41,664 bases of DNA from an uncultured Clostridia bacterium (GCA_947589485.1 CANQBK010000009.1:1-41664); one strand, 5' to 3'. Counted from the first letter of the stretch, positions 1-8,794 are shown. Notes: generated by a model not told the origin, from the letters alone. Numbers and translations are program-made.

Positions 1-468
1 GAACCCACGCAAGGGGTTCCCCGTAATTTTTTGTTTTCTTTTTTTAGAAATGATAGTTAAGGGCTCCGCCCTTAAAAACCCGCCAAAGGCTCCGGCGCAG
101 TGCCTGCGCCCCCGATTCGCGAAGTCGTTCGCTCCGCTCACTCTTAACTCGAACAATAAATACCTTCACGCGGCGTAAGCTAATATAATTGAATATGATA
201 ATTAAAGGCTCCCACACCGGCTCGCGCCGAAACTTTTAACTATGGGTACATTAACTTATGTCGCGCGAATGTACTTATCTCTTTCAGTACGAGCGAACGG
301 AGTGAGCGACAGCGCGAATTGACAGTGCGGGCACCGCACCGCGAATCGCCTGCGCCGGCTCGGCGCCGCCAAAGGCTCTGCCTTTGGAATCCGCAAGCCT
401 TTGAAAAGGCTTTGACCGAAACTTTTAACTATGGGTACATTAACTTACGCCGGCTCGGCGCACACAAA
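1..468. repeat. Intergenic repeat island 1 (mosaic of palindromic modules)
   Basis: No gene is supported here. The stretch is built from modules that recur in island 2. Module A (1-40, with a GGGGTTCCCC motif and a T-rich tail) recurs at 19160-19199. Module B (about 55-155, with the AGGGCTCCGCCCTT hairpin and a GCGAAGTCGTTCGCTCCGC stretch) recurs twice at 19215-19462. Module C (about 370-447, with AAAGGCTCTGCCTTT) recurs at 19537-19611. Module D (about 229-334) recurs near 18910-19019. Small reading frames inside the island follow the palindromes and lack ribosome binding sites. The island lies downstream of the minus-strand transglutaminase gene. It begins at the window edge, so its left limit is unknown. 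Confidence 0.85.
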
Positions 469-2850
469 TCAGATATATGCCTTTATAAACTTGTATATGG
501 GCTTTTTATACCACACCAGTTCGCCATAAAGATATTTAGAAATTCCTATATATAACGTCCTTACAAAATCATCATCTTCTTTGTTGTGACTGTATTCCGA
601 ATAGTTCACCTTCAGCATTATATCAATAAGCCGATTCGCCTGTTCATTAGAAATCACATCTATATTTTTGCTCAACAATTCGGCAAATTCTTCCTCCGAA
701 CCGTTATATTTTTCCAATATCCCACAAAAATGAATTGATTTTATTATCAAATCAAAAAGCCGTCTGCTGTCGGCAGTCTTTATACGGTGAAGTCTGAATA
801 TACGCCTTGACGGAAAGAAAACAATCACGAAAATTAACGCACCGCCCAAAATCGCAAGAATCCATACATACGAGAATGTATCGCTTTCGTCATTAAAGGT
901 ATCGTCCGAATCGTCTGACGAATCCTCCTCCGACCTATCGCTGAAATGCCAATCGTGTTCTTCCATAATTCGGTTCATAACATACTTGTCATATCCCGGA
1001 TAGCTTACATTCATTGTCCCCGATTCCGTCGGTGTAACATCAACGGGTACCCAACCATAGTCCTTTAAAAATATTTCTACCCACGCATGAGACGCATAGT
1101 CTTTAACCTCGGCAAAATATCCTTTATCGCTCTCTTTGGAATTAGTATTATTCACATTTCTTTCGACAAAACTATCAGGCGTAACTGCCAACCCCGTAAC
1201 ATACCGTGACGGAATACCGTACATTTTGTACATAAGTGCGGCGGCAGAGGCAAAATGTACACAATACCCTTTCCCGTTGTCAAAAAGAAAATAGTCCACT
1301 ATATCCTTGTTAAACGGAGCAGTTCCGGGATTAACCGTATATTTTGCCTTTGTTTGCAGTGTGTAAAGAATAAATGTCGTAATTTCATTGAGGTCATTAA
1401 GCGGTGTTTCTCTGCACAATTTCTCTAACCGTTCATTGCCTTCGGGTACAATTGTATAATAATACTTCATTTCCTCCTCGTACCTATCTACCAGCTTTTC
1501 GGCTTCGGGATACAAAGCCCATAATTCGTTCATATTAATTTTGTCACTGCGGATATAATTGTTTTCGTACCCCATATATCCATAACCCGTATTTACGGAT
1601 TTGTTTATATTCTTTATTATCTCACCTGCGGAATATTCGGCATTATAGGGAATGTAATATTTATTTATAGTATTTCGACTTATGTTAAATATCCTCATAT
1701 TATATATGTCGTTGGAAGAATCCTCTAACTCAAGAGTGCCTTCGTAAGATTTTAGAGGGGTCTTATAACCCATTCTAAAATAAATGTCCGAAATAGGGTC
1801 GCTTGAAGAAACATCTGACCAAGGGGCTTGAATATTGTCCTGTTTCATAATCGAGCTTAATAACGGCTCCATACCGATATATTCGTTATTGTCCCCGTAA
1901 TATTCAAATGCGTTAGACCATTCTCCGTTTGAATATGTAATGCCCTTAAAGTTGCTTAAATACAGCTTTTCCGACGGACGCTTGTCCGTTGATATATAAA
2001 TCATCGGTTCGCCCGTCTGCCTGAGGTTTCCTCGGCTTACCTCTCCTCCGCTTATATTACTGTCAAAATTGCCTGTAAACCGTGCCAAATTGTCCTTTAT
2101 TGCGCCGTCGGCATAATATACCGATAAGAAAAGGTCTTCTTCGGCACTGTTTTCAATGGGAAATGACGGCATCAACGCAGCCAGTACAAGAATAACGACA
2201 CACAAACAGCTTGCCGTGCCTGCTTTTGCCCTTGTTGTCATTTTGAAGCTGTCACGCGGACTTCGCGAACCCGTCATATTAACAACCGTAAAGCCTATTT
2301 GAAATATAACCGTCATAATTGCCGCAGCCGTACTCACGCTCATACCAAAAATAGGCGGAACGATAAGTATTGCCGCCGAAAGCAAAAACAAAACGGAATG
2401 GTTCCTTAAAACAAACTCGACGGCAAACAAAATGTACAGCACAAGCAAAATAAGAACTATGGCGGTTAAAGGCGTAGCATTTATAAGCGACGAAAAATTT
2501 GCGGTTCCGTAAATTGAAAAATGCTGCGAGATTGAAAGAACCTGCGGTACTATCACCGCAGCACCCGCTAAGCATATAATTACGGTAGAATATATAAAAA
2601 TCCGTTTTTGGTAAAAAAACAAATACCATAATGCAAAGGTAAAAATCGCTCCCACCGAACATAACAAAAGATAAAATTCAAACGGTATTTCGATTATGTC
2701 CTTTGCCGCAGTACACAACCCGAATATTCCGATTATGTAAATTATTATGAGGCTGACGGAACCGTCCATTTTTCTGAACATTTCTTTTTCGTGTTTTTTC
2801 TCGGTTTTGCTGCAAGTTTGAGAAGTGGATTTTATAACTATTTTTTTAAT
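469..2850 (-). CDS. TgpA-like membrane transglutaminase; probable AUU start
   Basis: Membrane-anchored transglutaminase-like protein of the DUF3488/TgpA type, about 793 aa. About seven hydrophobic helices fill the first ~220 residues. An extracytoplasmic transglutaminase core follows, with a putative triad Cys530 (GYCVHFASA), His588 (SHAWVEIF) and Asp604 (VDVTPT). After it come an acidic Ser/Asp linker, another membrane helix and a cytoplasmic tail resembling DUF4129. It is the last gene of the ybaK-moxR-DUF58 operon; MoxR, DUF58 and TgpA genes commonly occur together, with unclear function. Start choice: the first ATG is at 2781 with only a poor A-rich upstream region. An AAGGAGG site overlapping the DUF58 stop is followed after 9 nt by ATT at 2850-2848, in frame, with an in-frame TAG three codons upstream of it. 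I therefore prefer AUU, which adds 23 residues. Substrate is unknown. Confidence 0.85.
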   Translation of the reverse strand: MKKIVIKSTSQTCSKTEKKHEKEMFRKMDGSVSLIIIYIIGIFGLCTAAKDIIEIPFEFYLLLCSVGAIFTFALWYLFFYQKRIFIYSTVIICLAGAAVIVPQVLSISQHFSIYGTANFSSLINATPLTAIVLILLVLYILFAVEFVLRNHSVLFLLSAAILIVPPIFGMSVSTAAAIMTVIFQIGFTVVNMTGSRSPRDSFKMTTRAKAGTASCLCVVILVLAALMPSFPIENSAEEDLFLSVYYADGAIKDNLARFTGNFDSNISGGEVSRGNLRQTGEPMIYISTDKRPSEKLYLSNFKGITYSNGEWSNAFEYYGDNNEYIGMEPLLSSIMKQDNIQAPWSDVSSSDPISDIYFRMGYKTPLKSYEGTLELEDSSNDIYNMRIFNISRNTINKYYIPYNAEYSAGEIIKNINKSVNTGYGYMGYENNYIRSDKINMNELWALYPEAEKLVDRYEEEMKYYYTIVPEGNERLEKLCRETPLNDLNEITTFILYTLQTKAKYTVNPGTAPFNKDIVDYFLFDNGKGYCVHFASAAALMYKMYGIPSRYVTGLAVTPDSFVERNVNNTNSKESDKGYFAEVKDYASHAWVEIFLKDYGWVPVDVTPTESGTMNVSYPGYDKYVMNRIMEEHDWHFSDRSEEDSSDDSDDTFNDESDTFSYVWILAILGGALIFVIVFFPSRRIFRLHRIKTADSRRLFDLIIKSIHFCGILEKYNGSEEEFAELLSKNIDVISNEQANRLIDIMLKVNYSEYSHNKEDDDFVRTLYIGISKYLYGELVWYKKPIYKFIKAYI

Positions 2851-2864
2851 GGCGCCCTACCTCC

Positions 2865-3953
2865 TTACAATTCAAAAATATAACTGACAAGCTCTTTTTC
2901 AAAATTCTCTTTTGTAAATAAAAATACGGCTTTGCCCATAAAGTACCATTCAAGCCTTGTGTTTATGACCATTAAGCTCGTACCCAGTTCTTCGTAAATT
3001 CGTGCGATTTCCTCTTGCGTACAGCTTGTGTCCGTCATATACAAACTTGTCATAATATCAATAAGCCTATCCTCGGAATCCAATACAATACTGTCAATCG
3101 TACTTTTATCCTTGTTGTACCAACTCACACGAACCATTGCATTGTTTCTGAGCAGAGCGTTCATAACGGAGTAGCTTATATCATAAAATGCGTCCATAAT
3201 CGAAGCTGTTTGTACCGCCGCACAAGACGTATCCAAAAGCAGGTCAAACACAAAGTCATTTTCGTCGGGAAATTCCTTTACCCAAGGTATTCCCGTTCGG
3301 GCTGTGTAATTGAAATGCAGGTGCCTGTATAAATCACCTTGACGGTATTCCCTTATGAGTTTTATCTCGCTGTGGTCGCTGCCGCTTTTGCTCGAAAGGA
3401 AATCTGTTAAGGGATCACCGGCATAATCCCCTGCCAAAGGCATATTTATCTTTATTTGCCTGTCAACGGGAATGACAAATATACTTTCGGAACCCTCAAG
3501 CCGTTTCCCCGAAGAAAATATTGACAGCCAATCATATACCTTTAAGCGTTTAAGCGTCAAAGTTACGGGACCGCAGTACGGAGCGGTAAAATAAAAGCTC
3601 ATAATATCGGGTTCTTTGTTTTTTCCGGCTGAAGCGCTCCCGTAAAATTTTTTACGGAATTTTTTCTTATCGGTTTTATATTTCATAAAAAACGAAACAC
3701 TAAGACGGTTAACGGGTATTTTCCCTTGGTTCACCGCCTGTACGCTGCACATTTTTTCCATATTTTTATAGGCTATTTTATTTTGCGTGGGAATTTTTAT
3801 ATTTATTTTGCGTTTTATAATTCTCGGCAGCAAAGCGAGCACAACTATTGCCGCTGCGGCACAAATTGCCATAACCATAAGAATTTGGCTGCTGTACATA
3901 CCGGCAATATACCACATAATGAATATCAGAGCAATAACGGTCAGCTTTTTCAT
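2865..3953 (-). CDS. DUF58 domain membrane-associated protein
   Basis: 362 aa. Two adjacent N-terminal hydrophobic helices (about residues 4-42) are followed by a soluble region. The diagnostic DUF58 stretch REYRQGDLYRHLHFNYTARTG lies near residue 200. The C-terminal half resembles a vWA-like fold, as in other DUF58 proteins that partner with MoxR ATPases. The ATG overlaps the stop of the upstream moxR gene by 4 nt (ATGA), so translational coupling is likely. The GGGAGT just before it serves as ribosome binding site. Family knowledge: MoxR-DUF58 pairs are thought to act as chaperone and scaffold modules at the membrane. The specific role here, perhaps activating or assembling the downstream transglutaminase, is inference. 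Confidence 0.92.
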   Translation of the reverse strand: MKKLTVIALIFIMWYIAGMYSSQILMVMAICAAAAIVVLALLPRIIKRKINIKIPTQNKIAYKNMEKMCSVQAVNQGKIPVNRLSVSFFMKYKTDKKKFRKKFYGSASAGKNKEPDIMSFYFTAPYCGPVTLTLKRLKVYDWLSIFSSGKRLEGSESIFVIPVDRQIKINMPLAGDYAGDPLTDFLSSKSGSDHSEIKLIREYRQGDLYRHLHFNYTARTGIPWVKEFPDENDFVFDLLLDTSCAAVQTASIMDAFYDISYSVMNALLRNNAMVRVSWYNKDKSTIDSIVLDSEDRLIDIMTSLYMTDTSCTQEEIARIYEELGTSLMVINTRLEWYFMGKAVFLFTKENFEKELVSYIFEL

Positions 3954-4903
3954 TGATTTACTCCCATATAAGGCCGTTCGACCGTATCTATAATTTGTTT
4001 TATTACGGAATATTTTGTTTGACCCGACAGTCTTGCACCCGAATTTAAAATAATCCTATGGTTAAGAACATACGGAAGCTGACCTATTACGTCGTTTGGT
4101 ACAACAAAATCTCTCCCTTTTATCCACGCCGCCGCCTTTGACATTTTAACCATTGCGATTGTTGCTCTCGGACTTGCTCCTCGTTCAATATACGGATTGT
4201 TCCTTGTTGCGGAAACCAATTTCAGTATATAAGAATACACCTCGTCCTTTATGTATATATTATATATGCTGTCCTGCATTTCAAGCATAATCTCTTTTGT
4301 AAGCACGGGATTGACCATATCCGTCCGTGCCTTTTTTCCGACCGAATGTGCCATTTGCAGCTCACTGTTAAAATCGGGGTATCCCAAAGACATATTGATC
4401 ATAAACCTGTCAATTTGAGCTTCCGGCAACATTTGTGTTCCGGACGTACCCGACGGATTCTGCGTTGCAACAACAAGAAAAGGCTTTGGAACATCTCTTG
4501 TAACACCCTCGACGGAAACCTTTCTTTCCTCCATAACCTCAAGCAATGCCGACTGCGTTTTTGGAGAAGTACGGTTGATTTCATCAGCCAAAAGCAGATT
4601 ACAGAAAACGCTCCCCTCCTGATAAACAAACCGTTCCTCGTCACGTCTGTAAACCGAAAAGCCGGTAAGATCCGACGGCATAACGTCCGGCGTAAACTGT
4701 ACACGCTTACATTCAAGTCCCATTGCCTTTGAAAAAGCAACCGCAAGCGTAGTTTTTCCAACACCCGGAATATCCTCCAAAAGCACATGACCGTTTGCAA
4801 GAAACGCCGTCATAATTTCAAGTATTTCGTTATTTTTACCGAGGATAACCTTATTTACTTCCCTAAGTACCGCATTTGCGGATTCAATATAATTTACTGA
4901 CAA
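3950..4903 (-). CDS. MoxR family AAA+ ATPase
   Basis: 317 aa, typical length for MoxR. Walker A GVGKTT is at residues 47-52 and Walker B LLLADEIN at about 103-110. ATQNP (sensor 1) and the GASPRATIAM sensor-2 stretch are all visible. The start is TTG at 4903, with GGGAG nine bases upstream; no in-frame ATG gives a full N-terminus. It lies 16 nt downstream of the ybaK-like gene and overlaps DUF58 by 4 nt, so the four genes form one transcription unit. MoxR ATPases act as chaperone-like remodelers, usually on vWA-domain partners. The partner here is presumably the adjacent DUF58 protein. Confidence 0.95.
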   Translation of the reverse strand: MSVNYIESANAVLREVNKVILGKNNEILEIMTAFLANGHVLLEDIPGVGKTTLAVAFSKAMGLECKRVQFTPDVMPSDLTGFSVYRRDEERFVYQEGSVFCNLLLADEINRTSPKTQSALLEVMEERKVSVEGVTRDVPKPFLVVATQNPSGTSGTQMLPEAQIDRFMINMSLGYPDFNSELQMAHSVGKKARTDMVNPVLTKEIMLEMQDSIYNIYIKDEVYSYILKLVSATRNNPYIERGASPRATIAMVKMSKAAAWIKGRDFVVPNDVIGQLPYVLNHRIILNSGARLSGQTKYSVIKQIIDTVERPYMGVNQ

Positions 4904-4919
4904 ATCATTTCACTCCCTG

Positions 4920-5402
4920 TTATTTTTGTTTTACAATATCGGCAAATTCAAATTTTATTGCCTTTGCGAGGGAATCTAAGGAAATTTCTATCTGAAAGCC
5001 TATTCTTCCTCCGCTGCAAAATACGGTACCGTAATTTTTTGCTGACGAGTGTACCGTTGTACGGAAAAATTTTTTCATACCGATAGGAGAACACCCGCCG
5101 TGAACATATCCCGTAAGCCCCAAAAGCTCCTTTGATTTTACCATTGAAACAGATTTTTCACCGACAGCCTCGGCAGCCTTTTTCAAATCGAGTTCTTCCG
5201 AAACGGGAACCATATATACATAATGATTACCGCTTTTTCCTACTGTCACAAGAGTTTTAAAAACTTGATTCGGATTTTCCCCCAAGACCTTTGCAACATC
5301 TAAACCGCCCACGGCTCCGGTATCGGTATAGTGATGCTCTTTATATTCTATTTTCATTTTGTCCAGCATACGCACTGCATTTGTTTTTGTTTCTTTAACC
5401 AT
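4920..5402 (-). CDS. ybaK: Cys-tRNA(Pro)/aminoacyl-tRNA deacylase, YbaK/EbsC family
   Basis: 160 aa, the normal size of YbaK/EbsC proteins, which hydrolyse mischarged Cys-tRNA(Pro) in the cytoplasm. Typical features are the DVAKVLGENPNQVFKTLVT segment, the conserved lysine region around KSKELLGL, and the glycine-rich GYVHGGCSPIGMKK active-site loop. The ribosome binding site GGTGA lies 7 nt before the ATG. It is the first gene of the minus-strand operon with moxR, DUF58 and the transglutaminase, downstream of a good promoter at 5443-5470. Its association with the MoxR module looks incidental. The exact tRNA specificity cannot be told from sequence. Confidence 0.93.
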   Translation of the reverse strand: MVKETKTNAVRMLDKMKIEYKEHHYTDTGAVGGLDVAKVLGENPNQVFKTLVTVGKSGNHYVYMVPVSEELDLKKAAEAVGEKSVSMVKSKELLGLTGYVHGGCSPIGMKKFFRTTVHSSAKNYGTVFCSGGRIGFQIEISLDSLAKAIKFEFADIVKQK

Positions 5403-5442
5403 AAAAAATCACCGAAATATAATATTAATGTCTATGTTTTAT

Positions 5443-5470
5443 ATTTTAACATATATATAATTTTTTTCAA
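5443..5470 (-). promoter_or_regulatory. Sigma-A promoter for the ybaK-moxR operon
   Basis: Reading the minus strand: -35 TTGAAA (5470-5465), a 16-nt spacer ending in TGT, then -10 TAAAAT (5448-5443). The TGn before the -10 makes an extended -10 element. The predicted start near 5436 leaves a leader of about 34 nt. Confidence 0.6.
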
Positions 5471-5571
5471 GTATCGCTGCAAAATACATAATAATATCAA
5501 CCGTAACGCCGTACAAAGACGAATGTAGCAACACCCCGTTACACGCTTTACAATCAATTTATAAAAAAATA

Positions 5572-5600
5572 TTGAAAAATACAAATTGTATTGATATAAT
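5572..5600 (+). promoter_or_regulatory. Consensus-like plus-strand sigma-A promoter
   Basis: TTGAAA (5572-5577), a 17-nt spacer, then TATAAT (5595-5600): almost a perfect sigma-A promoter. The predicted start near 5607 is about 245 nt upstream of the next gene. It drives either a long leader or a separate short transcript. Confidence 0.55.
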
Positions 5601-5770
5601 TTTAATGTAGTACAGATTGCGTCAACTTATCCGTACCGCTGCGCTCAAAACGATATTGACATTGTATTTTTATCAACAGTTTTTGTATTAACATTTAATT
5701 TACAAAAATATATGGATTTTTTGTTTAAAATGTGTTATTATGGTTTTGAATGTTAAAAGCTGTAATTATA

Positions 5771-5798
5771 TTGCGGTATTGCGTTCGATGATTATACT
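5771..5798 (+). promoter_or_regulatory. Proximal promoter candidate for the P-loop gene
   Basis: TTGCGG (5771-5776), a 16-nt spacer, TATACT (5793-5798). It would give a leader of about 48 nt before the ATG at 5853. This is a weaker -35 match than the distal promoter but a more usual distance. Confidence 0.45.
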
Positions 5799-5852
5799 CC
5801 GTTTATATACGGATTACAGTATATTGAAATTCTTAAAAGGGAGTTTTACTTA

Positions 5853-6446
5853 ATGGAAGAAAAAAGACTTTTATTCGTAACTTCACCGCCTGCCTGCGGT
5901 AAAACCAAGCTCTCAAAAAGGCTTGCAAAAGAAATAAAACACATTGTTTACCTTGACAAAGATACTCTGATACCGCTGTCAAAACAAATTTTCACTGTTG
6001 CCGGTCAGCCGTACAACAGAAGTTCCGATTTTTTTGAAAAAGAAATACGCGACTACGAATATGACGTTATACTCGACCTTGCCTTTGAAGCGCTCAAATA
6101 TGAAAACCTTGTTATGGTCAACGCGCCGTTCACAAGGGAAATACGCGACGACAACTATATCAAAAATTTAAGGCAAAAGCTGAAAGAGCTTAACGCAAAG
6201 CTCTCTGTCGTTTGGATAGTCACAGACCCCGAAGTATGCCATCAGCGTATGATAGAGCGTAATTCAGACCGAGATACATGGAAGCTGGAGCATTGGGACG
6301 AATATATGTCGTCGCTCAACTTCAACATTCCGGAGAACCTGCGTGAAAAAGACGACGAAATGAGTCTTATTCTTTACTATAATTCAACGGACGAAATGGC
6401 TGAAGAATCCTTTGCAAAGCTAATCAAATATTTTGAAAATTATTGA
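5853..6446 (+). CDS. P-loop ATPase/kinase of unknown substrate (AAA_33-like)
   Basis: 197 aa, cytoplasmic. The N-terminus has a nucleotide-binding loop, SPPACGKTKLS (about residues 10-20). It fits GxxxxGK[ST] except that the first glycine is serine. LVMVNAPF (about 90) and VVWIVTDPEVCHQRMIERN (about 128-146) resemble the Walker B-like and LID regions of small kinases, with arginines that could contact phosphates. The ribosome binding site AAGGGAG lies before the ATG. The gene stands alone between a divergent operon and a convergent thioesterase, with a shared terminator downstream. I recognise the fold class but not the substrate. Confidence 0.85.
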   Translation: MEEKRLLFVTSPPACGKTKLSKRLAKEIKHIVYLDKDTLIPLSKQIFTVAGQPYNRSSDFFEKEIRDYEYDVILDLAFEALKYENLVMVNAPFTREIRDDNYIKNLRQKLKELNAKLSVVWIVTDPEVCHQRMIERNSDRDTWKLEHWDEYMSSLNFNIPENLREKDDEMSLILYYNSTDEMAEESFAKLIKYFENY

Positions 6447-6554
6447 CGGACATATCTTATCGTGTTCCCGTGTTGTGTTTTTCCGACTGCCTGTTTATTT
6501 GTTTACGGTAATATTGCGGCGGCAAATACGCATAAATACTTTTGAACCCGAAAT

Positions 6555-6600
6555 AAGCCCCCAACATTTGTTTTAAACAAGTGTTGAGGGCTTTTGCGTG
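6555..6600. terminator. Bidirectional intrinsic terminator
   Basis: A long inverted repeat, 6555-6593 (AAGCCCCCAACA against TGTTGAGGGCTT, one mismatch, extended by TTGTTT/ACAA pairing), is followed by TTTTGCGTGTTT on the plus strand. It sits between two convergent genes (ends 6446 and 6617) and can serve both. Confidence 0.7.
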
Positions 6601-6616
6601 TTTCGGCCCAAACAAT

Positions 6617-7021
6617 TCAGCCTAACTTTGCCGCTGTCTTTTCTTGGGCTTTTTTCATAAAACTGTCGATTTTTACGGTAAAGCGTTCGTGCTTTCCGCG
6701 TGCAATAAGACCGGCATTGTCATAAGCGGATATATCAAAGCTGTATTTCCTGCCGTCAATGCAGGTAAGCACTGCTTTTGCAGTAATATCCGCACCTATG
6801 GGGCTTGCGCTGATATGTTCAATTGAAATCATCGTGCCGACGCTTGTTATACCCTCTTCCAAGTATTCCCCCAAAAGTTCAGACGCCGCACGCTCCATAA
6901 GCGCCGCGACAGACGGAGTTGCAAATACATCAAGCGTACCGCTGCCCACCGTACTTGCAACATTTGTCTTGTCCACTTTTGAAAAAACCGTTTTTTCCGT
7001 ACCCGTTACAGGATTGCCCAT
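6617..7021 (-). CDS. Hot-dog fold thioesterase, FlK-like family
   Basis: 134 aa single-domain protein. The pattern TVGSGTLDVFATPSVAALME, then a conserved glutamate helix, SVGTMISIEHISASPIGADI, and finally GLIARGKHERF matches the fluoroacetyl-CoA thioesterase (FlK)-like hot-dog family. The putative catalytic Thr/Glu/His equivalents are visible in the ATPSVAALME and IEHISASP segments. Most family members are not fluoroacetate-specific and probably cleave small acyl-CoA thioesters. GGGAG lies upstream of the ATG. It is a single gene, divergent from the DUF1624 gene. Substrate cannot be assigned. Confidence 0.88.
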   Translation of the reverse strand: MGNPVTGTEKTVFSKVDKTNVASTVGSGTLDVFATPSVAALMERAASELLGEYLEEGITSVGTMISIEHISASPIGADITAKAVLTCIDGRKYSFDISAYDNAGLIARGKHERFTVKIDSFMKKAQEKTAAKLG

Positions 7022-7196
7022 TTTAAATTACTCCCTTGTTTTTCTTGATTATGCAGCATTTTGCTGATATAATTTTAGTGGTTTCATTGTAACACATTGT
7101 GATAAAAAATAAAACCCGTTACGGGTATATTCTATTGCAAATGTTGTTTATTGTTGCTTATCAAAATAATATTTTGACCGAAACGGAGGAACAGCT

Positions 7197-8024
7197 ATGT
7201 CAGACAATCCAGCCGAATCAGAAAAAATGTCGGTATCCGAACCGAAAGCAAAGTCAAAGGTCAAAAAACGTATCCATACTCTTGACGAGCTAAGAGGGCT
7301 TGCCGTATTCTGTATGATATTTTATCACGCATTTTATTCAATGGGAGTGTTTTTTAACTTTAAGTTCGGAACAGACCTGACGAATTTTTTTATGCCCGCC
7401 GAACCCTACTTTGCGGCACTGTTCATATTTATATCGGGAATATCCTCGAACCTTACGCACTCAAATTTGGAACGAGGCTGTAAATTGTTCTTTATTTCCT
7501 ATGCTCTTACAATAGTGACGTTTTTTGTTGTCGGTCCGGGAAATATGATTCGATTCGGTATTCTGCACATGCTCTCCGTATCAATGATTGCATACGGGCT
7601 GCTGACAAAGGTAAATAGTCTTATACCGATGTGGATAGGCGCGGCAGTAAATATAATATTGTTTGTAATCACATTTAACATAACAAGCGGCTCCATAGGC
7701 ATACCGTTCCTATTCTCGTACCGTCTGCCGGAAGATTGGTACAACTCCGGAGTTTTCTATATGTTCGGACTTCCCGACAAAAACTTCGTATCATCTGACT
7801 ATTTTCCGCTGATGCCGTGGTTTTTCCTGTTTTTTGCAGGAGGTTTTATCGGACGGCTTGCCGCAAACAAAAAATTCCCGAAATTCACCTACAAAAAACA
7901 TATACCGTTCCTTGCTTTCCTTGGCAGACACGCACTGATAATTTATTTAGCGCACCAACCCGTAATATTCGGAATATGTTATCTGATACAATTAATTACA
8001 AATTCGCCCGCACCTCAAGCATAG
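7197..8024 (+). CDS. DUF1624/HGSNAT-type membrane acyltransferase-like protein
   Basis: 275 aa multi-pass membrane protein, about seven hydrophobic helices. After a short charged N-terminus comes the hallmark TLDELRGLAVFCMIFYHAFY (about residues 27-46), characteristic of the heparan-alpha-glucosaminide N-acetyltransferase catalytic (DUF1624) family. It ends with GRHALIIYLAHQPVIFGI, also typical. The ribosome binding site GGAGG lies 7 nt before the ATG. Bacterial members are mostly uncharacterised, and transmembrane acetylation of a surface glycan is the usual guess. It is the first gene of a plus-strand run with the next hypothetical gene, tex and the HAD gene (gaps 27, 65 and 50 nt). Confidence 0.9.
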   Translation: MSDNPAESEKMSVSEPKAKSKVKKRIHTLDELRGLAVFCMIFYHAFYSMGVFFNFKFGTDLTNFFMPAEPYFAALFIFISGISSNLTHSNLERGCKLFFISYALTIVTFFVVGPGNMIRFGILHMLSVSMIAYGLLTKVNSLIPMWIGAAVNIILFVITFNITSGSIGIPFLFSYRLPEDWYNSGVFYMFGLPDKNFVSSDYFPLMPWFFLFFAGGFIGRLAANKKFPKFTYKKHIPFLAFLGRHALIIYLAHQPVIFGICYLIQLITNSPAPQA

Positions 8025-8051
8025 AATATTTAACGTAAAAGGATTGATAAT

Positions 8052-8729
8052 ATGGACGGAAACAACAGCATAAAAACGGAACAGGAAAAAGATGTTCCCC
8101 GACTCTCGGATAAGGCTCAATGTCAAAATGACGCCGAATACAAAAAGGGCTGTATGATTTACAGAATAGGATTTATTGCCTTATTTGTTTTAACGGTGCT
8201 GATTTTATCGGCGAATTTTTTACACATACAAATTACTGCCGGTAACATACCGATCAATAATTTTTTGTACCTTGTGTGCATACTGCCCGTTATTCCGATT
8301 TTCTTCGGACTTGAAAAGTCAAGAAAAGTATGTAAAAAGTACGGAAATTACGGTTTGAAAAGCCACACCGTATGCCTGATACTGTTTTTTGTGCTGACGG
8401 TACTTATCGCTGTGTTCGGAATATACGGAATTGTCCGCAATCCTTACGCAAACGCCGAAACAAGCGAAATTACGGTTCGTGACGAAGAATTTACGGCGGT
8501 GCAGATAAACCTTGCCGACGGAACATTAAATCTCGGAAGCGGCGAGGTTCCGGATTCTTATGTCGTAGAGGTTTATAAAAATTACGGTATATTCAGAAAA
8601 AGGCTTGCCGTTTCCGAGCCGTCAAACACACGCTATCAATATACAGTAAAGGAGGGCGCCGACGACGACAGCTTTATACTTGTCGTTAAGCAGGGCAGCC
8701 GAGGCGCAATAACGGACTTTAAATGTTGA
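8052..8729 (+). CDS. Hypothetical membrane protein
   Basis: 225 aa, not recognised. A charged cytoplasmic N-terminus (about 35 residues) is followed by three hydrophobic helices (about 37-60, 73-92 and 112-133). A C-terminal soluble domain of about 90 residues rich in beta-type residues is predicted outside the membrane. It has two cysteines in the N-terminal half and one as the last residue. AAAGGA lies before the ATG. It sits 27 nt after the DUF1624 gene, so probably co-transcribed. Confidence 0.75.
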   Translation: MDGNNSIKTEQEKDVPRLSDKAQCQNDAEYKKGCMIYRIGFIALFVLTVLILSANFLHIQITAGNIPINNFLYLVCILPVIPIFFGLEKSRKVCKKYGNYGLKSHTVCLILFFVLTVLIAVFGIYGIVRNPYANAETSEITVRDEEFTAVQINLADGTLNLGSGEVPDSYVVEVYKNYGIFRKRLAVSEPSNTRYQYTVKEGADDDSFILVVKQGSRGAITDFKC

Positions 8730-8794
8730 CCTTAGACAGCGGACAGGTAACCTTTCCGCATTGACCTAAAAATAACTATGAAAGGATTTATCTT

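Larger units (their letters stand above)
5403..5852. other. 450-bp AT-rich divergent intergenic region
   Basis: No convincing gene. It separates the divergent ybaK operon (minus) and the P-loop gene (plus). It contains the ybaK promoter and two plus-strand promoter candidates (5572-5600 and 5771-5798). The stretch between those two has no convincing small open frame or strong hairpin. Confidence 0.7.

Noticed and set aside
319-555. Open frame of 78 codons in repeat island 1
   Set aside because: It runs through palindromic repeat modules, lacks a ribosome binding site and overlaps the end of the transglutaminase gene on the other strand.
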